Shown piece by piece: positions 25,374-33,658 of a stretch of DNA of 38,368 bases. Both the position numbers and the translations under genes were made by a program. How positions within the stretch are numbered: the first letter of the stretch is position 1; each line of letters begins with the position of its first letter. The notes below the pieces were generated by a model. That model was not told the DNA's origin. It searched no databases and saw nothing but the letters and a program-made list of their open reading frames with translations. The stretch is from Flavobacteriaceae bacterium (GTDB lineage Bacteria; Bacteroidota; Bacteroidia; Flavobacteriales; Flavobacteriaceae), in the NCBI GenBank assembly GCA_013043005.1, contig JABDOZ010000010.1, forward strand, positions 1 through 38,368, given 5' to 3'.

Positions 25374-25769
25374 ATGGAAGAGAAGACCAAATTTGAGATT
25401 GAATTTCCTATTCACGCATCACCTCAATTATTGTATCAATATATTTCAACACCTTCGGGATTATCTGAGTGGTTTGCGGACAACGTGAATTCTCGCGGTG
25501 AACTCTTTACTTTTATCTGGGACGACAGTGAAGAACGCGCTAGATTACTTACCAAAAAAAATGGTGAACGCGTAAAATTCAAATGGTTGGATAATGGCGA
25601 TGATGAGAATAGTAGTTACTACTTTGAAATTAGAATCCAGGTTGATGAGATTACTAAAGATGTGTCTTTAATGATCACTGATTTTTCTGAAGAAGATGAA
25701 GTGGATGAAGCCAAAATGCTTTGGGACAATCAGATCTCAGATCTAAAACATGTTTTAGGTTCTACTTAA
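25374..25769 (+). CDS. START-like domain protein (SRPBCC superfamily)
   Basis: 131 residues, a single helix-grip domain. The start EKTKFEIEFPIHASPQLLYQYISTPSGLSEWFAD is the first strand plus the helix pair typical of AHSA1/START-like proteins, followed by short antiparallel strands and a long C-terminal helix (MLWDNQISDLKHVL). It is the Bacteroidota START_2 type, conserved next to the class IV aminotransferase and YqgE genes in flavobacteria. Such domains bind small hydrophobic ligands or act as Hsp90 co-chaperones; the real role here is unknown. It ends 22 nt before the TATATTTG box that precedes the aminotransferase. Confidence 0.85.
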   Translation: MEEKTKFEIEFPIHASPQLLYQYISTPSGLSEWFADNVNSRGELFTFIWDDSEERARLLTKKNGERVKFKWLDNGDDENSSYYFEIRIQVDEITKDVSLMITDFSEEDEVDEAKMLWDNQISDLKHVLGST

Positions 25770-25791
25770 TAAAAATATTAGTATTTAATCC

Positions 25792-25838
25792 TATATTTGT
25801 CCCGTCCCGATAGCTATCGGGATATTCGGGACTTTTTT
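25792..25838 (+). promoter_or_regulatory. Promoter-like box plus GC-rich nested palindrome ending in six T, directly before an ATG
   Basis: TATATTTG (25792-25799) matches the -7 consensus. It is followed at once by GTCCCG (25799-25804), the perfect palindrome TCCCGATAGCTATCGGGA (25805-25822), TATT, then CGGGAC (25827-25832), which pairs with GTCCCG, and TTTTTT (25833-25838). The aminotransferase ATG is the next base. The whole resembles an intrinsic terminator or attenuator whose U tract abuts the start codon. It could end the START gene's transcript or form a 5' hairpin on the aminotransferase mRNA. Confidence 0.7.
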
Positions 25839-26678
25839 ATGATCAATTTTAACGGAACCCTTACCGACAATACTAATATATCCATTAACAACAGAGGTTA
25901 TCGGTATGGTGATTATTTATTTGAGACCATTAAGGTTGTAAATAATAAGATTCTTTTCTGGGAAGATCATTACTTCAGGCTAATGGCATCAATGCGTATT
26001 TTAAGGATGGAGATTCCTATGTCTTTCACTATGGAATTCCTGCAACAGCAAATTTTGGATACCCTTAATGCAAATGCCCTTCAGGACTCTGACGCCAAAG
26101 TGAGGCTACTCGTAAACAGAGCAGAAGGTGGCTTGTATTTACCAACGAACAATACTGTTGATTACATAGTAACTGCAGAAGAACTGCCATATGATTTTTA
26201 TCTTTTACAAGACGAGCAATATGAGGTGGACCTCTTCAAGGATTACTATGTGTCACCAGACTTGCTTTCAACTTTAAAGACGAATAACAAAGCACTGAAT
26301 GTTGTGGGAAGTGTGTATGCTAGCGAAAATGATCTTGATAATTGTCTTATCCTGAATACCAATAAGAATGTAGTAGAGGCACTAAATGGCAACCTGTTTT
26401 TATTAAAAGATAAGATGCTTAAAACACCTCCATTAAAAGATGGGTGCTTAAAGGGCATTATGCGTAAACAGATATTGGATATTGCCAGAATCATACCTGA
26501 AATATCAGTTATTGAGGAATCCATTTCACCTTTTGAATTGCAAAAAGTGGATGAAATGTTCATTACCAATGTAATTCAGGGAATTGTTCCGGTAACTAAA
26601 TACAGGAAAAAGACCTACAGAACAGAATTTTCACGTTCCTTACTGTCTAAACTAAATACAAAAATAAGGCTGGATTAA
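25839..26678 (+). CDS. Class IV aminotransferase (PLP fold type IV)
   Basis: 279 residues from the ATG at 25839. A longer frame from TTG 25797 would run through the palindrome and promoter box and adds residues unlike the family, so I reject it. Landmarks are INFNGTL near the start, NNRGYRYGDYLFETIKV (about 19-35), RLLVNRAEGG, the Schiff-base lysine segment LSTLKTNNKALNV (near 150-160) and NVVEALNGNLFLL. This is the BCAT / D-amino-acid aminotransferase / ADC lyase group; substrate choice cannot be told, but flavobacterial annotation often calls this copy an aminotransferase near branched-chain or ADC-lyase types. Its stop overlaps that of the convergent yqgE gene (26675-26678). Confidence 0.88.
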   Translation: MINFNGTLTDNTNISINNRGYRYGDYLFETIKVVNNKILFWEDHYFRLMASMRILRMEIPMSFTMEFLQQQILDTLNANALQDSDAKVRLLVNRAEGGLYLPTNNTVDYIVTAEELPYDFYLLQDEQYEVDLFKDYYVSPDLLSTLKTNNKALNVVGSVYASENDLDNCLILNTNKNVVEALNGNLFLLKDKMLKTPPLKDGCLKGIMRKQILDIARIIPEISVIEESISPFELQKVDEMFITNVIQGIVPVTKYRKKTYRTEFSRSLLSKLNTKIRLD

Positions 26679-27235
26679 TTATAACTGGGGTTTTCCGGTG
26701 CATTGGACCAGATGCTGTATTTACCACCTAATTCCAGCATTTTTTCTTTCCAGAACGTATTATCTTCCTTTGAGATAATCTCTGTGTTGTAACTGTTACT
26801 AACAACTACCCAGGAGTTTGAATTCAATTCATCTTCCAACTGATTTTCATCCCATCCGGAATATCCCAGAAAGAAACGAATGTCCTTGCTGGTAACCTGT
26901 TCTGTATTTATAAGGCTAATTATGGTCGTAAAATCACCACCCCAAAATATGCCATTAGAAATTTCAATACTATTGGGAATCAGTTCTGGAATCTGATGGA
27001 TAAAGTACAGGTTGTCCTGCTCTACTGGTCCGCCATTATAGACTTTGAATTCTAATTCAATTTCCGGCACGAGTTCTGTAACACCAAATTCAAAAGGTTT
27101 GTTCAATATAAATCCAATGGAGCCCTCTTCGGTATGATCTGCTAGAATAACAACGGATCTGTTAAATGAAATGTCACCAATAATAGAAGGTTCCGCAATT
27201 AAAAGATTACCTTTTTTTGGCTTTGTAAGTATCAT
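26675..27235 (-). CDS. YqgE/AlgH family protein
   Basis: 186 residues, one compact domain. Family marks are PKKGNLLIAEPSI at the start, FNRSVVILADH (about 25-35), GSIGFILNKP (about 39-48), VYNGGPVEQDNLYFIH and the end FFLGYSGWDENQLEDEL. YqgE/AlgH proteins are widespread, cytoplasmic and of uncertain function; AlgH was linked to alginate regulation in Pseudomonas, which should not be carried over. It is convergent with the aminotransferase and overlaps it by 4 nt at the stop codons; HU lies upstream on the same strand after a terminator. Confidence 0.92.
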   Translation of the reverse strand: MILTKPKKGNLLIAEPSIIGDISFNRSVVILADHTEEGSIGFILNKPFEFGVTELVPEIELEFKVYNGGPVEQDNLYFIHQIPELIPNSIEISNGIFWGGDFTTIISLINTEQVTSKDIRFFLGYSGWDENQLEDELNSNSWVVVSNSYNTEIISKEDNTFWKEKMLELGGKYSIWSNAPENPSYN

Positions 27236-27306
27236 GGCTGCATTTGATTTATTAACTAAAATAGAATTAATTTCTTGAAAATCAAATTATTTGCATTTTT
27301 TCACAT

Positions 27307-27334
27307 AAAAAAAGCTCCTACAAAAGGAGCTTTT
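27307..27334 (-). terminator. Rho-independent terminator after the HU gene
   Basis: 10-bp perfect stem AAAAGCTCCT / AGGAGCTTTT (27310-27334) with a 5-nt loop and a T-rich run on the minus strand. It lies 25 nt after the HU stop and before the yqgE start. Confidence 0.92.
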
Positions 27335-27358
27335 CTGTAAGTTTTATAAACGTTTTTC

Positions 27359-27631
27359 TTAGTTTACAGCACGCGATAAATCAGAACCAGCTTTAAATTT
27401 CACAACATTTTTTGCTTTGATTCTTATAGTTTTACCAGTTTGAGGGTTTCTTCCATCTCTGGCAGCTCTTCTTGTAACTGACCAAGAACCGAATCCTACT
27501 AAAGAAACTCTATTTCCTTTTTGAAGCGCACCTTCTATATCAATTAACATAGACTCTAATGCTTTTTTTGCTGCTGCTTTAGTAATTCCAGCACTTTCTG
27601 CCATTCCTTCGATTAAATCTGTTTTGTTCAT
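27359..27631 (-). CDS. hup: HU family DNA-binding protein
   Basis: 90 residues, the exact size of HU. The N-terminal helices start MNKTDLIEGMAE. The VSLVGFGSW beta segment (about 42-50) is followed by the DNA-intercalating arm RDGRNPQTGKTI, with Pro at about 63, and KNVVKFKAGSDL. It bends and compacts DNA as a dimer and takes part in replication and repair complexes. Monocistronic, with a consensus promoter at 27695-27724 and a strong terminator. The order HU then fmt and recQ upstream is familiar in flavobacteria. Confidence 0.96.
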   Translation of the reverse strand: MNKTDLIEGMAESAGITKAAAKKALESMLIDIEGALQKGNRVSLVGFGSWSVTRRAARDGRNPQTGKTIRIKAKNVVKFKAGSDLSRAVN

Positions 27632-27694
27632 AATTTAATTTTTAATTATTATTAATAAAATAGTTGGGTTAAACGTTATTGTTATATCCATTTG

Positions 27695-27724
27695 CAAAAT
27701 TATATCTAAAATCCAATCACGCAA
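27695..27724 (-). promoter_or_regulatory. Promoter of the HU gene
   Basis: On the minus strand TTG (27722-27724), 19-nt spacer, TAATTTTG (27695-27702), which fits the Bacteroidota consensus. The HU start codon is about 63 nt downstream, leaving a 5' leader of roughly 55 nt. Confidence 0.75.
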
Positions 27725-27819
27725 GTAATAGCAAGGGAAAAGCCATTATTTGTTGATAACTTCAAATATTTGTTAATAAAGCATAGGGCTTTTTCTCATT
27801 TTATTTAATTGCAAGAATA

Positions 27820-28782
27820 CTAAGGGTTTGAAAGCATTTTGGCATCCTCATGAAATCGATAGCCATTTAACAGTGATTTTATATTCATCTTTTGCTTTCC
27901 CGGAAGCTGAATTGTTTTTAAGAAAATGTAACCATCTGGCACAGAAACTTTTACTTCTTTTTTAGTGGTTTCAATAGTGCCAACCGTATTTGTATGCTTT
28001 TCTTTTGATATTTCTACCTTGTAGATCTTAATGTTTAACGTTTGCTTGTTATTATAAAGTTGAGTCCATGCCACTGGATAGGGATCAAGTCCTCTTACTT
28101 TATTATAGATGTTTTCGGTTGAGGTTTTCCAGTTAATTCTGCAATTTTCCTTATTCAGTTTATAGGCGGTCTTAATATCGATCTTGTCTGGTTGAGGTGT
28201 TGTTTTTACTGTATTGGTCTCTATTAATTTAACCGTCTCCAGAACAAGATTGCTTCCTATTTCCATCAGTTTATCATGCAGGCTTCCTGCCGTTTCGGTT
28301 GGATCAATAGATACTTCTTTTTGCTTGATCATTTCACCGGTATCTATCTTTTCATCTATAAAAAAAGTTGAAACCCCTGTTTTGGTCTCACCGTTGATCA
28401 GTACCCAGTTAATGGGAGCAGCTCCTCTGTAATCTGGCAGAAGTGAAGCATGTAAGTTAAAAGTGCCATACTTTGGCATATCCCAGACCACTTTGGGTAA
28501 CATCCTGAAAGCAACCACTATTTGAAGGTTCGATTTTAAAGATTGTAGTTCTTTTAAAAAATCTTCATTTTTTAAATTAGTGGGTTGCATAACTCTCAGG
28601 TTTTGTGACACCGCATAAATTTTAACAGCACTTTCATGCAATTTCAAACCCCTACCGGCTGGTTTGTCTGGCGCTGTGATCACCCCAACAACCTTATATC
28701 CCTCATTAATGAGTTTTTTTAAGGTACTAACTGCAAAATCAGGAGTTCCCATAAATATGATTCGCAACTTTCTTTTCTTCAT
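27820..28782 (-). CDS. fmt: Methionyl-tRNA formyltransferase
   Basis: Adds a formyl group from 10-formyl-THF to Met-tRNAi before initiation. 320 residues, normal length. The N-terminus RIIFMGTPDFAV and APDKPAGRG are typical. The catalytic Asn/His is in FNLHASLLPDYRGAAPINW (about 107-125), and the catalytic Asp is in KIDTGEMI (about 144-151). The C-terminal OB-like domain starts near 205. Its ATG overlaps the stop of recQ in TAATG (28780-28784), so its translation is probably coupled to recQ. The linking of an initiation factor gene to recQ and a NadR-like ATPase in one transcript is typical of relatives rather than functional. Confidence 0.97.
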   Translation of the reverse strand: MKKRKLRIIFMGTPDFAVSTLKKLINEGYKVVGVITAPDKPAGRGLKLHESAVKIYAVSQNLRVMQPTNLKNEDFLKELQSLKSNLQIVVAFRMLPKVVWDMPKYGTFNLHASLLPDYRGAAPINWVLINGETKTGVSTFFIDEKIDTGEMIKQKEVSIDPTETAGSLHDKLMEIGSNLVLETVKLIETNTVKTTPQPDKIDIKTAYKLNKENCRINWKTSTENIYNKVRGLDPYPVAWTQLYNNKQTLNIKIYKVEISKEKHTNTVGTIETTKKEVKVSVPDGYIFLKTIQLPGKQKMNIKSLLNGYRFHEDAKMLSNP

Positions 28783-30683
28783 TATTTTAGTCTATAGGTG
28801 TTAGATCTTGTTATTGCTATACGGTCATCTTCCAGCATTTCAACTATACATTTCTTGATTTCATCTTCTGATCTTGAAAGGTTTTCGGCTAGTTTTCTTG
28901 ATGAAAGATTCGTTTCTTTTAGTGCTTCTAAAATATTGCTTTTAATCATAATATAATCGGACTTTTCCGGTTTTTCTTTATTCTGAATACAAACAGAACA
29001 GATGCCGCAAGGTTCTGGATTGGTCTCACCAAAATAACGAAGTAACTGAATGTTTTTACAAATCGTATCATCATTGATGTATTGTATCACAGCTTTCACC
29101 TGATCCTGTTTCAGTTTATGTTGAACCTCAATGGTTTTGGCAATGCGGTTAATGGTCTTGTCATCTTCTCTGGGCTGAATAAAGGTGATCTCAGTATCTG
29201 ACTTCCCTAGTTTTAAGTTGATGACCTCATCAGCCTCCAATTGCTTTAAGGTGGCAATCACAGCTTTTTCAGTTGTATTGACCTTAGAGGCAATTAAACC
29301 AATGTTGACCTTTACTTCCTGATCAAAGATACCTCCATAAGTTCTCAAGATAGATTTGGTTATTAAACTTATATTCTGGTTGTTTTTAAGATAAACAAAC
29401 AATTGATCTCCAGTCAATTTGAATTGCAACCAAGAGCTATTCTTGAATTGTGGGGTTAGACTGATTACACTGTTTCGGTCTAGAAGCTGTAGGGCATTAT
29501 AGGCGGTTATACCTGATAATTCATAGGTCCTGCAAAAAGCATTGAAATCAAAATCAAAAGTAGTATAAGCACCTTCACCATAAGAGATCTGAAAATAATT
29601 ACAAAGTTTCTTATAGATGTGTTTAATAAGAGAAATAGATGGTAACACTTTTAAGAATTGATTCTTAAGCATGGTTTCATCAGATTTATTAGCAAGTATA
29701 ATAGCATAGGCTTTGTCTCCATTTCGGCCTGCTCTTCCAGCTTCTTGAAAATAGCTCTCTAAACTTTCGGGTAAATTAATGTGTATGACAGTTTTTACAC
29801 TGGGTTTATCAATTCCCATTCCAAAAGCATTCGTAGCGACAATAACTTGTTTTCTGTTATTTAACCAATCCTCTAATCGGCTGTCTTTTTCTTCACTGGA
29901 AATGCCTCCGTGATAAAATGTACTTGAAAATCCTTTACTTTCCAGATACTTACTGATATCAATGGAATACTTTCTGCTTCTTACATATACTATTGAAGAC
30001 TCTTTATTCTTTTTAAGGATTTTTTCTAGTTGATAATGCTTGTCCTCTTCTCTAAAAACCATATAAGCCAGATTTTCTCTTGCAAAGGATTGTTTGAATA
30101 GTTTTGGCTCTAGCAGATCCAGTTCCACAATGATGTCATCTACTACCTGAGGTCTTGCAGAGGCCGTTAAGGCAATAATATTGATGCCGGGATGAAGGTC
30201 TCTCAGGATCTTGATATGTTTATAGCTGGGTCTAAAATCGTTTCCCCATTGCGAGATGCAATGCGCTTCATCAACAGCAATTAGATTAACGTTCATTTGT
30301 TTGATACGGTTCTGTACCAATTCCTGTTGCAGGCGTTCTGGTGATAAATACAGGAATTTATAGTTGCCATAGATGCAATTATCCAGTAATGTATCCAACT
30401 CCTTAATTGGAATGCCACTTGTGAGTGCCATGGCTTTAATGTTTTTGTTCATGAGGCTCTTAACCTGATCCTTCATTAAAGCAATGAGAGGAGAAATAAC
30501 GATGCATATACCTTCCCTGGCTAAAGCCGGTACTTGAAAACAAATTGATTTGCCGCCTCCAGTTGGCAACAATGCAAAGGTATCTTTATCAGCCATTACA
30601 CTGTTTATAATATCCTCTTGCAAAGGCTTAAAACTGGTAAAATTCCAATAACGTTCTAGTATTTGAATTGGATGTTCCATCAA
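28782..30683 (-). CDS. recQ: ATP-dependent DNA helicase RecQ
   Basis: 633 residues. Helicase domain 1 has LLPTGGGKSICFQ (Walker A at about 38-50), DEAHCISQWG (about 138-147) and ALTASAR; domain 2 has STFYHGG, GMGIDKP and EAGRAGRNGD. The zinc-binding region carries four Cys (TICKN then PEPCGICSVC, about 545-570). A winged-helix-like tail follows; I see no clear HRDC domain, in keeping with the short flavobacterial copy. RecQ unwinds DNA 3' to 5' in recombination repair. Its start overlaps the end of the NadR-like ATPase gene by 4 nt (ATGA) and its stop overlaps the fmt start. Confidence 0.95.
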   Translation of the reverse strand: MMEHPIQILERYWNFTSFKPLQEDIINSVMADKDTFALLPTGGGKSICFQVPALAREGICIVISPLIALMKDQVKSLMNKNIKAMALTSGIPIKELDTLLDNCIYGNYKFLYLSPERLQQELVQNRIKQMNVNLIAVDEAHCISQWGNDFRPSYKHIKILRDLHPGINIIALTASARPQVVDDIIVELDLLEPKLFKQSFARENLAYMVFREEDKHYQLEKILKKNKESSIVYVRSRKYSIDISKYLESKGFSSTFYHGGISSEEKDSRLEDWLNNRKQVIVATNAFGMGIDKPSVKTVIHINLPESLESYFQEAGRAGRNGDKAYAIILANKSDETMLKNQFLKVLPSISLIKHIYKKLCNYFQISYGEGAYTTFDFDFNAFCRTYELSGITAYNALQLLDRNSVISLTPQFKNSSWLQFKLTGDQLFVYLKNNQNISLITKSILRTYGGIFDQEVKVNIGLIASKVNTTEKAVIATLKQLEADEVINLKLGKSDTEITFIQPREDDKTINRIAKTIEVQHKLKQDQVKAVIQYINDDTICKNIQLLRYFGETNPEPCGICSVCIQNKEKPEKSDYIMIKSNILEALKETNLSSRKLAENLSRSEDEIKKCIVEMLEDDRIAITRSNTYRLK

Positions 30684-31222
30684 ATAGAACCAATTATATC
30701 TAAAATATGATCAGCGCGTTTTTTAACATTTTCAAATGGAACGTCAATAAGATGATAGTCGTATCGCTCGTAAGTGTTTAATAAATGATGATGAATTTTA
30801 ACAGCCTGTTCAAAGTTTTCATACCGTTCACTATCACTAACATATATTTCCTGCCATGGTGATAAGATAAATACATGATCGTAAACATGAGTTTTACATG
30901 TTTCTATAAATTCCATGGGATAAATGTCACCTATATAATCCATATATGCCAAAACGTCTGGTATGCCTCTATCCATAAACACCAGCTCAGAATCTGAATT
31001 ATTTGCCTCTGTGAACTGTTTTTTTCTCCCTTTAAGAAGTAATTCGCTAAAAAGCAGCGGATTAGTTAAAAACAGTTGTTCTGTGCCGTTTTTTCTGGCT
31101 TCCAAAGTGACTTGTCTCGAAATTTCAAGCATGCAATTATGACCGCGTTGAAGCAGTTCTGCAATAATTGCAGATTTTCCGGTTCCCGGACCTCCTGTTA
31201 TGACTATTTTTTTTACATCCAA
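30680..31222 (-). CDS. NadR-like / AAA_28 P-loop ATPase
   Basis: 180 residues, a single nucleoside-kinase-like P-loop domain. Walker A ITGGPGTGKSAI is at about 8-19. The Walker B-type LVFMDRGIPDVLAYMDYIG follows at about 80-98, and a late arginine region (YVSDSERYENF) acts as lid. PF13521 covers the NadR kinase part and many uncharacterised ATPases, so the phosphate acceptor is unknown. It is the first gene of the three-gene ATPase-recQ-fmt operon and overlaps recQ by 4 nt. The start at 31222 leaves 79 nt to the divergent DUF493 ATG. Confidence 0.86.
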   Translation of the reverse strand: MDVKKIVITGGPGTGKSAIIAELLQRGHNCMLEISRQVTLEARKNGTEQLFLTNPLLFSELLLKGRKKQFTEANNSDSELVFMDRGIPDVLAYMDYIGDIYPMEFIETCKTHVYDHVFILSPWQEIYVSDSERYENFEQAVKIHHHLLNTYERYDYHLIDVPFENVKKRADHILDIIGSI

Positions 31223-31275
31223 TTTGGCAGGATTTTGGTTATAAAATTAGTAAATAAAATATGCATTCTAAACTG

Positions 31276-31283
31276 TATATTTG
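31276..31283 (+). promoter_or_regulatory. Candidate -7 box (TATATTTG) of the DUF493 gene
   Basis: TATATTTG lies 18 nt before the ATG at 31302. It covers the TTG that would otherwise be read as a start at 31281, which argues for the ATG. No clear TTTG partner is seen at the right distance. Confidence 0.5.
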
Positions 31284-31301
31284 AAAAGTAAAAAATATCT
31301 T

Positions 31302-31595
31302 ATGAGTACCGACAGAAATAGAGACGCTTTTTATATAAAATTAAAGCAGCAGTTAACTGAAACCAGTTTGTGGCCAAGTATATATCTTTACAAGTTTATC
31401 ATAAAATCTGATAAGCAAAAGATCATTCAAATAGAAGAATATTTCAATAATATGGGCGCTGTCATAAATACGGTCAAATCTAAAAAAGGAAACTACACGA
31501 GTGTTTCGGTGAATGTAAAGATGAAAAATCCGGATTTAGTCATTGCAAAATACCGAGAAATAGAACAAAATATTGAAGGCGTAATTTCATTGTAA
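31302..31595 (+). CDS. DUF493 family (YbeD-like) protein
   Basis: 97 residues from ATG 31302, beginning MSTDRNRDAF. A ferredoxin-like ACT-type fold is suggested: FYIKLKQQL strand-helix, LWPSIYLYKFII strand, a long helix to NMGAV, then KGNYTSVSVNVKM and the final helix PDLVIAKYREIE. DUF493 proteins such as YbeD are small cytoplasmic proteins, possibly regulatory; YbeD neighbours lipoate genes in E. coli, but no lipoate gene is here. It is followed 87 nt later by the DUF4290 and murA genes. Confidence 0.85.
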   Translation: MSTDRNRDAFYIKLKQQLTETSLWPSIYLYKFIIKSDKQKIIQIEEYFNNMGAVINTVKSKKGNYTSVSVNVKMKNPDLVIAKYREIEQNIEGVISL

Positions 31596-31682
31596 TTAAG
31601 TGCATGAATTCTATTTTTTTCCGTAATTTGCGAGGGTAAGAATACTTCAACAACTATTATTTAATTCTACACATATTTTATT

Positions 31683-32315
31683 TTGATAGATGATCTAGAA
31701 TACAACACGGAACGGGAACATTTGATAATTCCTGAATATGGCAGGCATATTCAAAAGATGATAAACTACGCTAAATCACGAGAGACTAAAGAAGAGCGAA
31801 ACAAACTGGCCAAAGCCATAATTTCAGTAATGGGAAATTTACAACCTCATTTCAGAGATGTACCCGATTTTCAGCATAAGCTTTGGGATCAGTTATTCAT
31901 CATGTCTAATTTTGAATTAGATGCCGATTCACCTTATGAAAAACCGTCTCAGGAATTGTTGGCCGAAAGACCAGAACCTTTAAAATATCCACAAAATCAT
32001 CCTAAGTACAGGTTCTATGGTAACAATATTAAAACCATGATAGATGTATGCAAAACCTGGGAAGAAGGTGAGATGAAAGAGGCATTAAAGTATACCATTG
32101 CCAACCACATGAAAAAGTGTTTCCTGAATTGGAATAAAGATACGGTTGAGGATTCTGTGATCTTTGAACATCTGTTTGAATTATCTGAAGGAAAAATCAA
32201 TATGAAAGATTCTAAAGAGAATCTTGCAGATTCTTCCAGTTTAATGAGGAGTAAGAAAAAATTTACTGGTAAAAAAGGACAAAAGAAGTCCAATAAATAC
32301 AAAAAGCGTTACTAA
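31683..32315 (+). CDS. DUF4290 family protein
   Basis: 210 residues. The N-terminal part is the DUF4290 domain: DLEYNTEREHLIIPEYGRHIQKM (about 3-25), then helical segments, HFRDVPDFQHKLWDQLF (about 59-75) and YPQNHPKYRFYGNNIK (about 101-116). The last 45 residues are Lys/Ser-rich and disordered-looking, ending KSNKYKKRY, suggestive of nucleic-acid or ribosome contact. The family is nearly confined to Bacteroidota. The start is TTG at 31683: no in-frame ATG precedes the conserved DLEYN motif, and an ATG at 31690 is out of frame. It lies 22 nt before murA and is probably co-transcribed. Confidence 0.87.
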   Translation: MIDDLEYNTEREHLIIPEYGRHIQKMINYAKSRETKEERNKLAKAIISVMGNLQPHFRDVPDFQHKLWDQLFIMSNFELDADSPYEKPSQELLAERPEPLKYPQNHPKYRFYGNNIKTMIDVCKTWEEGEMKEALKYTIANHMKKCFLNWNKDTVEDSVIFEHLFELSEGKINMKDSKENLADSSSLMRSKKKFTGKKGQKKSNKYKKRY

Positions 32316-32337
32316 TAAATAACAGTCTTCTATCTCT

Positions 32338-33648
32338 ATGAAAACTTTCAAAATTGAAGGAGGTCACAAGCTCAAAGGTGACATCCAGCCTCAAGGCGCA
32401 AAGAACGAAGCCTTACAAATTTTATGTGCTGTCCTGCTAACTTCAGAGAAGGTAAAAATTAACAACATCCCTGATATTGTTGATGTTAATAAATTGATCA
32501 AATTATTAGAGAATCTTGGAGTCAAGGTTAAAAAAATTGATAAAGGCTCATTTGAGTTTCAAGCTGATGAAGTAGATCTTGAGTATCTTGAATCTGATGC
32601 TTTTAAGGTTGATGGAAGAGGATTAAGAGGCTCAATAATGATCGTTGGACCCCTTTTAGCCCGTTTTGGTAAAGGTTATATTCCTAAGCCCGGAGGTGAT
32701 AAAATTGGTCGCAGAAGACTAGATACACATTTTGAAGGATTCATAAATCTAGGCGCCAAGTTTAGGTATAATACCGAAGATACGTTCTATGGTGTTGAAG
32801 CCAAAGAGTTAAAGGGTACAAACATGTTACTAGATGAGGCTTCTGTTACCGGAACTGCCAATATTGTAATGGCGGCTGTTTTAGCCAAGGGAAAGACCAG
32901 TATCTATAATGCAGCATGCGAACCCTATTTGCAACAGCTTTGTAAAATGCTGAACAGAATGGGAGCTAAGATAAGCGGCATTGGGTCTAATTATTTACAT
33001 ATTGAAGGCGTTAGTGAATTGAAAGGAACCGAGCATACTATGTTGCCCGATATGATAGAGATTGGGAGTTGGATCGGTCTGGCAGCCATTACCAGAAGTG
33101 AGCTGACCATTAAGAATGTCAGTTGGGACGATCTTGGGCAAATTCCGAATGTATTTAGAAAACTGGGAATTATTGTTGAACGAAAAGGAGACGATATTCA
33201 TATACCAGAGCATAAGAACGGCTATGAAATACAAAATTATATTGATGGGTCCATATTGTCTGTTGCTGATGCTCCTTGGCCAGGATTTACTCCAGATTTG
33301 TTGAGTATTGTTTTAGTAGTTGCCACGCAGGCCAGAGGCGAAGTACTGGTGCATCAAAAAATGTTCGAGAGCCGTTTGTTCTTTGTAGATAAATTGTTGG
33401 ATATGGGAGCTAAAATTATATTATGTGATCCTCATAGAGCAACCGTAATTGGTCATGATTTTAAATCGAACTTAAAAGCAACAACCATGACGTCGCCAGA
33501 TATTAGAGCTGGAGTTTCACTGTTAATTGCAGCTTTATCTGCAGATGGTGTCTCTACCATTCATAATATTGAACAAATAGACAGAGGCTATGAAAATATT
33601 GACGAACGACTCCGAGCCATTGGAGCTAAGATTGAAAGACTGGATTAA
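32338..33648 (+). CDS. murA: UDP-N-acetylglucosamine 1-carboxyvinyltransferase, Asp-type active site
   Basis: First committed step of peptidoglycan synthesis: transfers enolpyruvate from PEP to UDP-GlcNAc in the cytoplasm. 436 residues, normal length. Lys22-Asn23 in QGAKNEALQ are the conserved substrate contacts. The active-site loop reads PGGDKIGRRRLDTHF, so the residue matching E. coli Cys115 is Asp121 (codon 32698-32700). Asp at this site keeps activity and blocks alkylation by fosfomycin, as known for mycobacterial MurA. Later motifs include the DMIEIGSWIGLAAI and the DIRAGVSLLIAAL segments. It follows DUF4290 by 22 nt and converges on the photolyase operon with 10 nt between stops. Confidence 0.96.
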   Translation: MKTFKIEGGHKLKGDIQPQGAKNEALQILCAVLLTSEKVKINNIPDIVDVNKLIKLLENLGVKVKKIDKGSFEFQADEVDLEYLESDAFKVDGRGLRGSIMIVGPLLARFGKGYIPKPGGDKIGRRRLDTHFEGFINLGAKFRYNTEDTFYGVEAKELKGTNMLLDEASVTGTANIVMAAVLAKGKTSIYNAACEPYLQQLCKMLNRMGAKISGIGSNYLHIEGVSELKGTEHTMLPDMIEIGSWIGLAAITRSELTIKNVSWDDLGQIPNVFRKLGIIVERKGDDIHIPEHKNGYEIQNYIDGSILSVADAPWPGFTPDLLSIVLVVATQARGEVLVHQKMFESRLFFVDKLLDMGAKIILCDPHRATVIGHDFKSNLKATTMTSPDIRAGVSLLIAALSADGVSTIHNIEQIDRGYENIDERLRAIGAKIERLD

Positions 33649-33658
33649 GAAAAACTAT

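Noticed and set aside
25797-25838. Upstream TTG start for the aminotransferase
   Set aside because: It would translate the -7 box and the palindrome; the ATG at 25839 gives the family N-terminus.
31281-31301. TTG start for the DUF493 protein
   Set aside because: The TTG is part of a TATATTTG promoter-like box; the ATG at 31302 is better.
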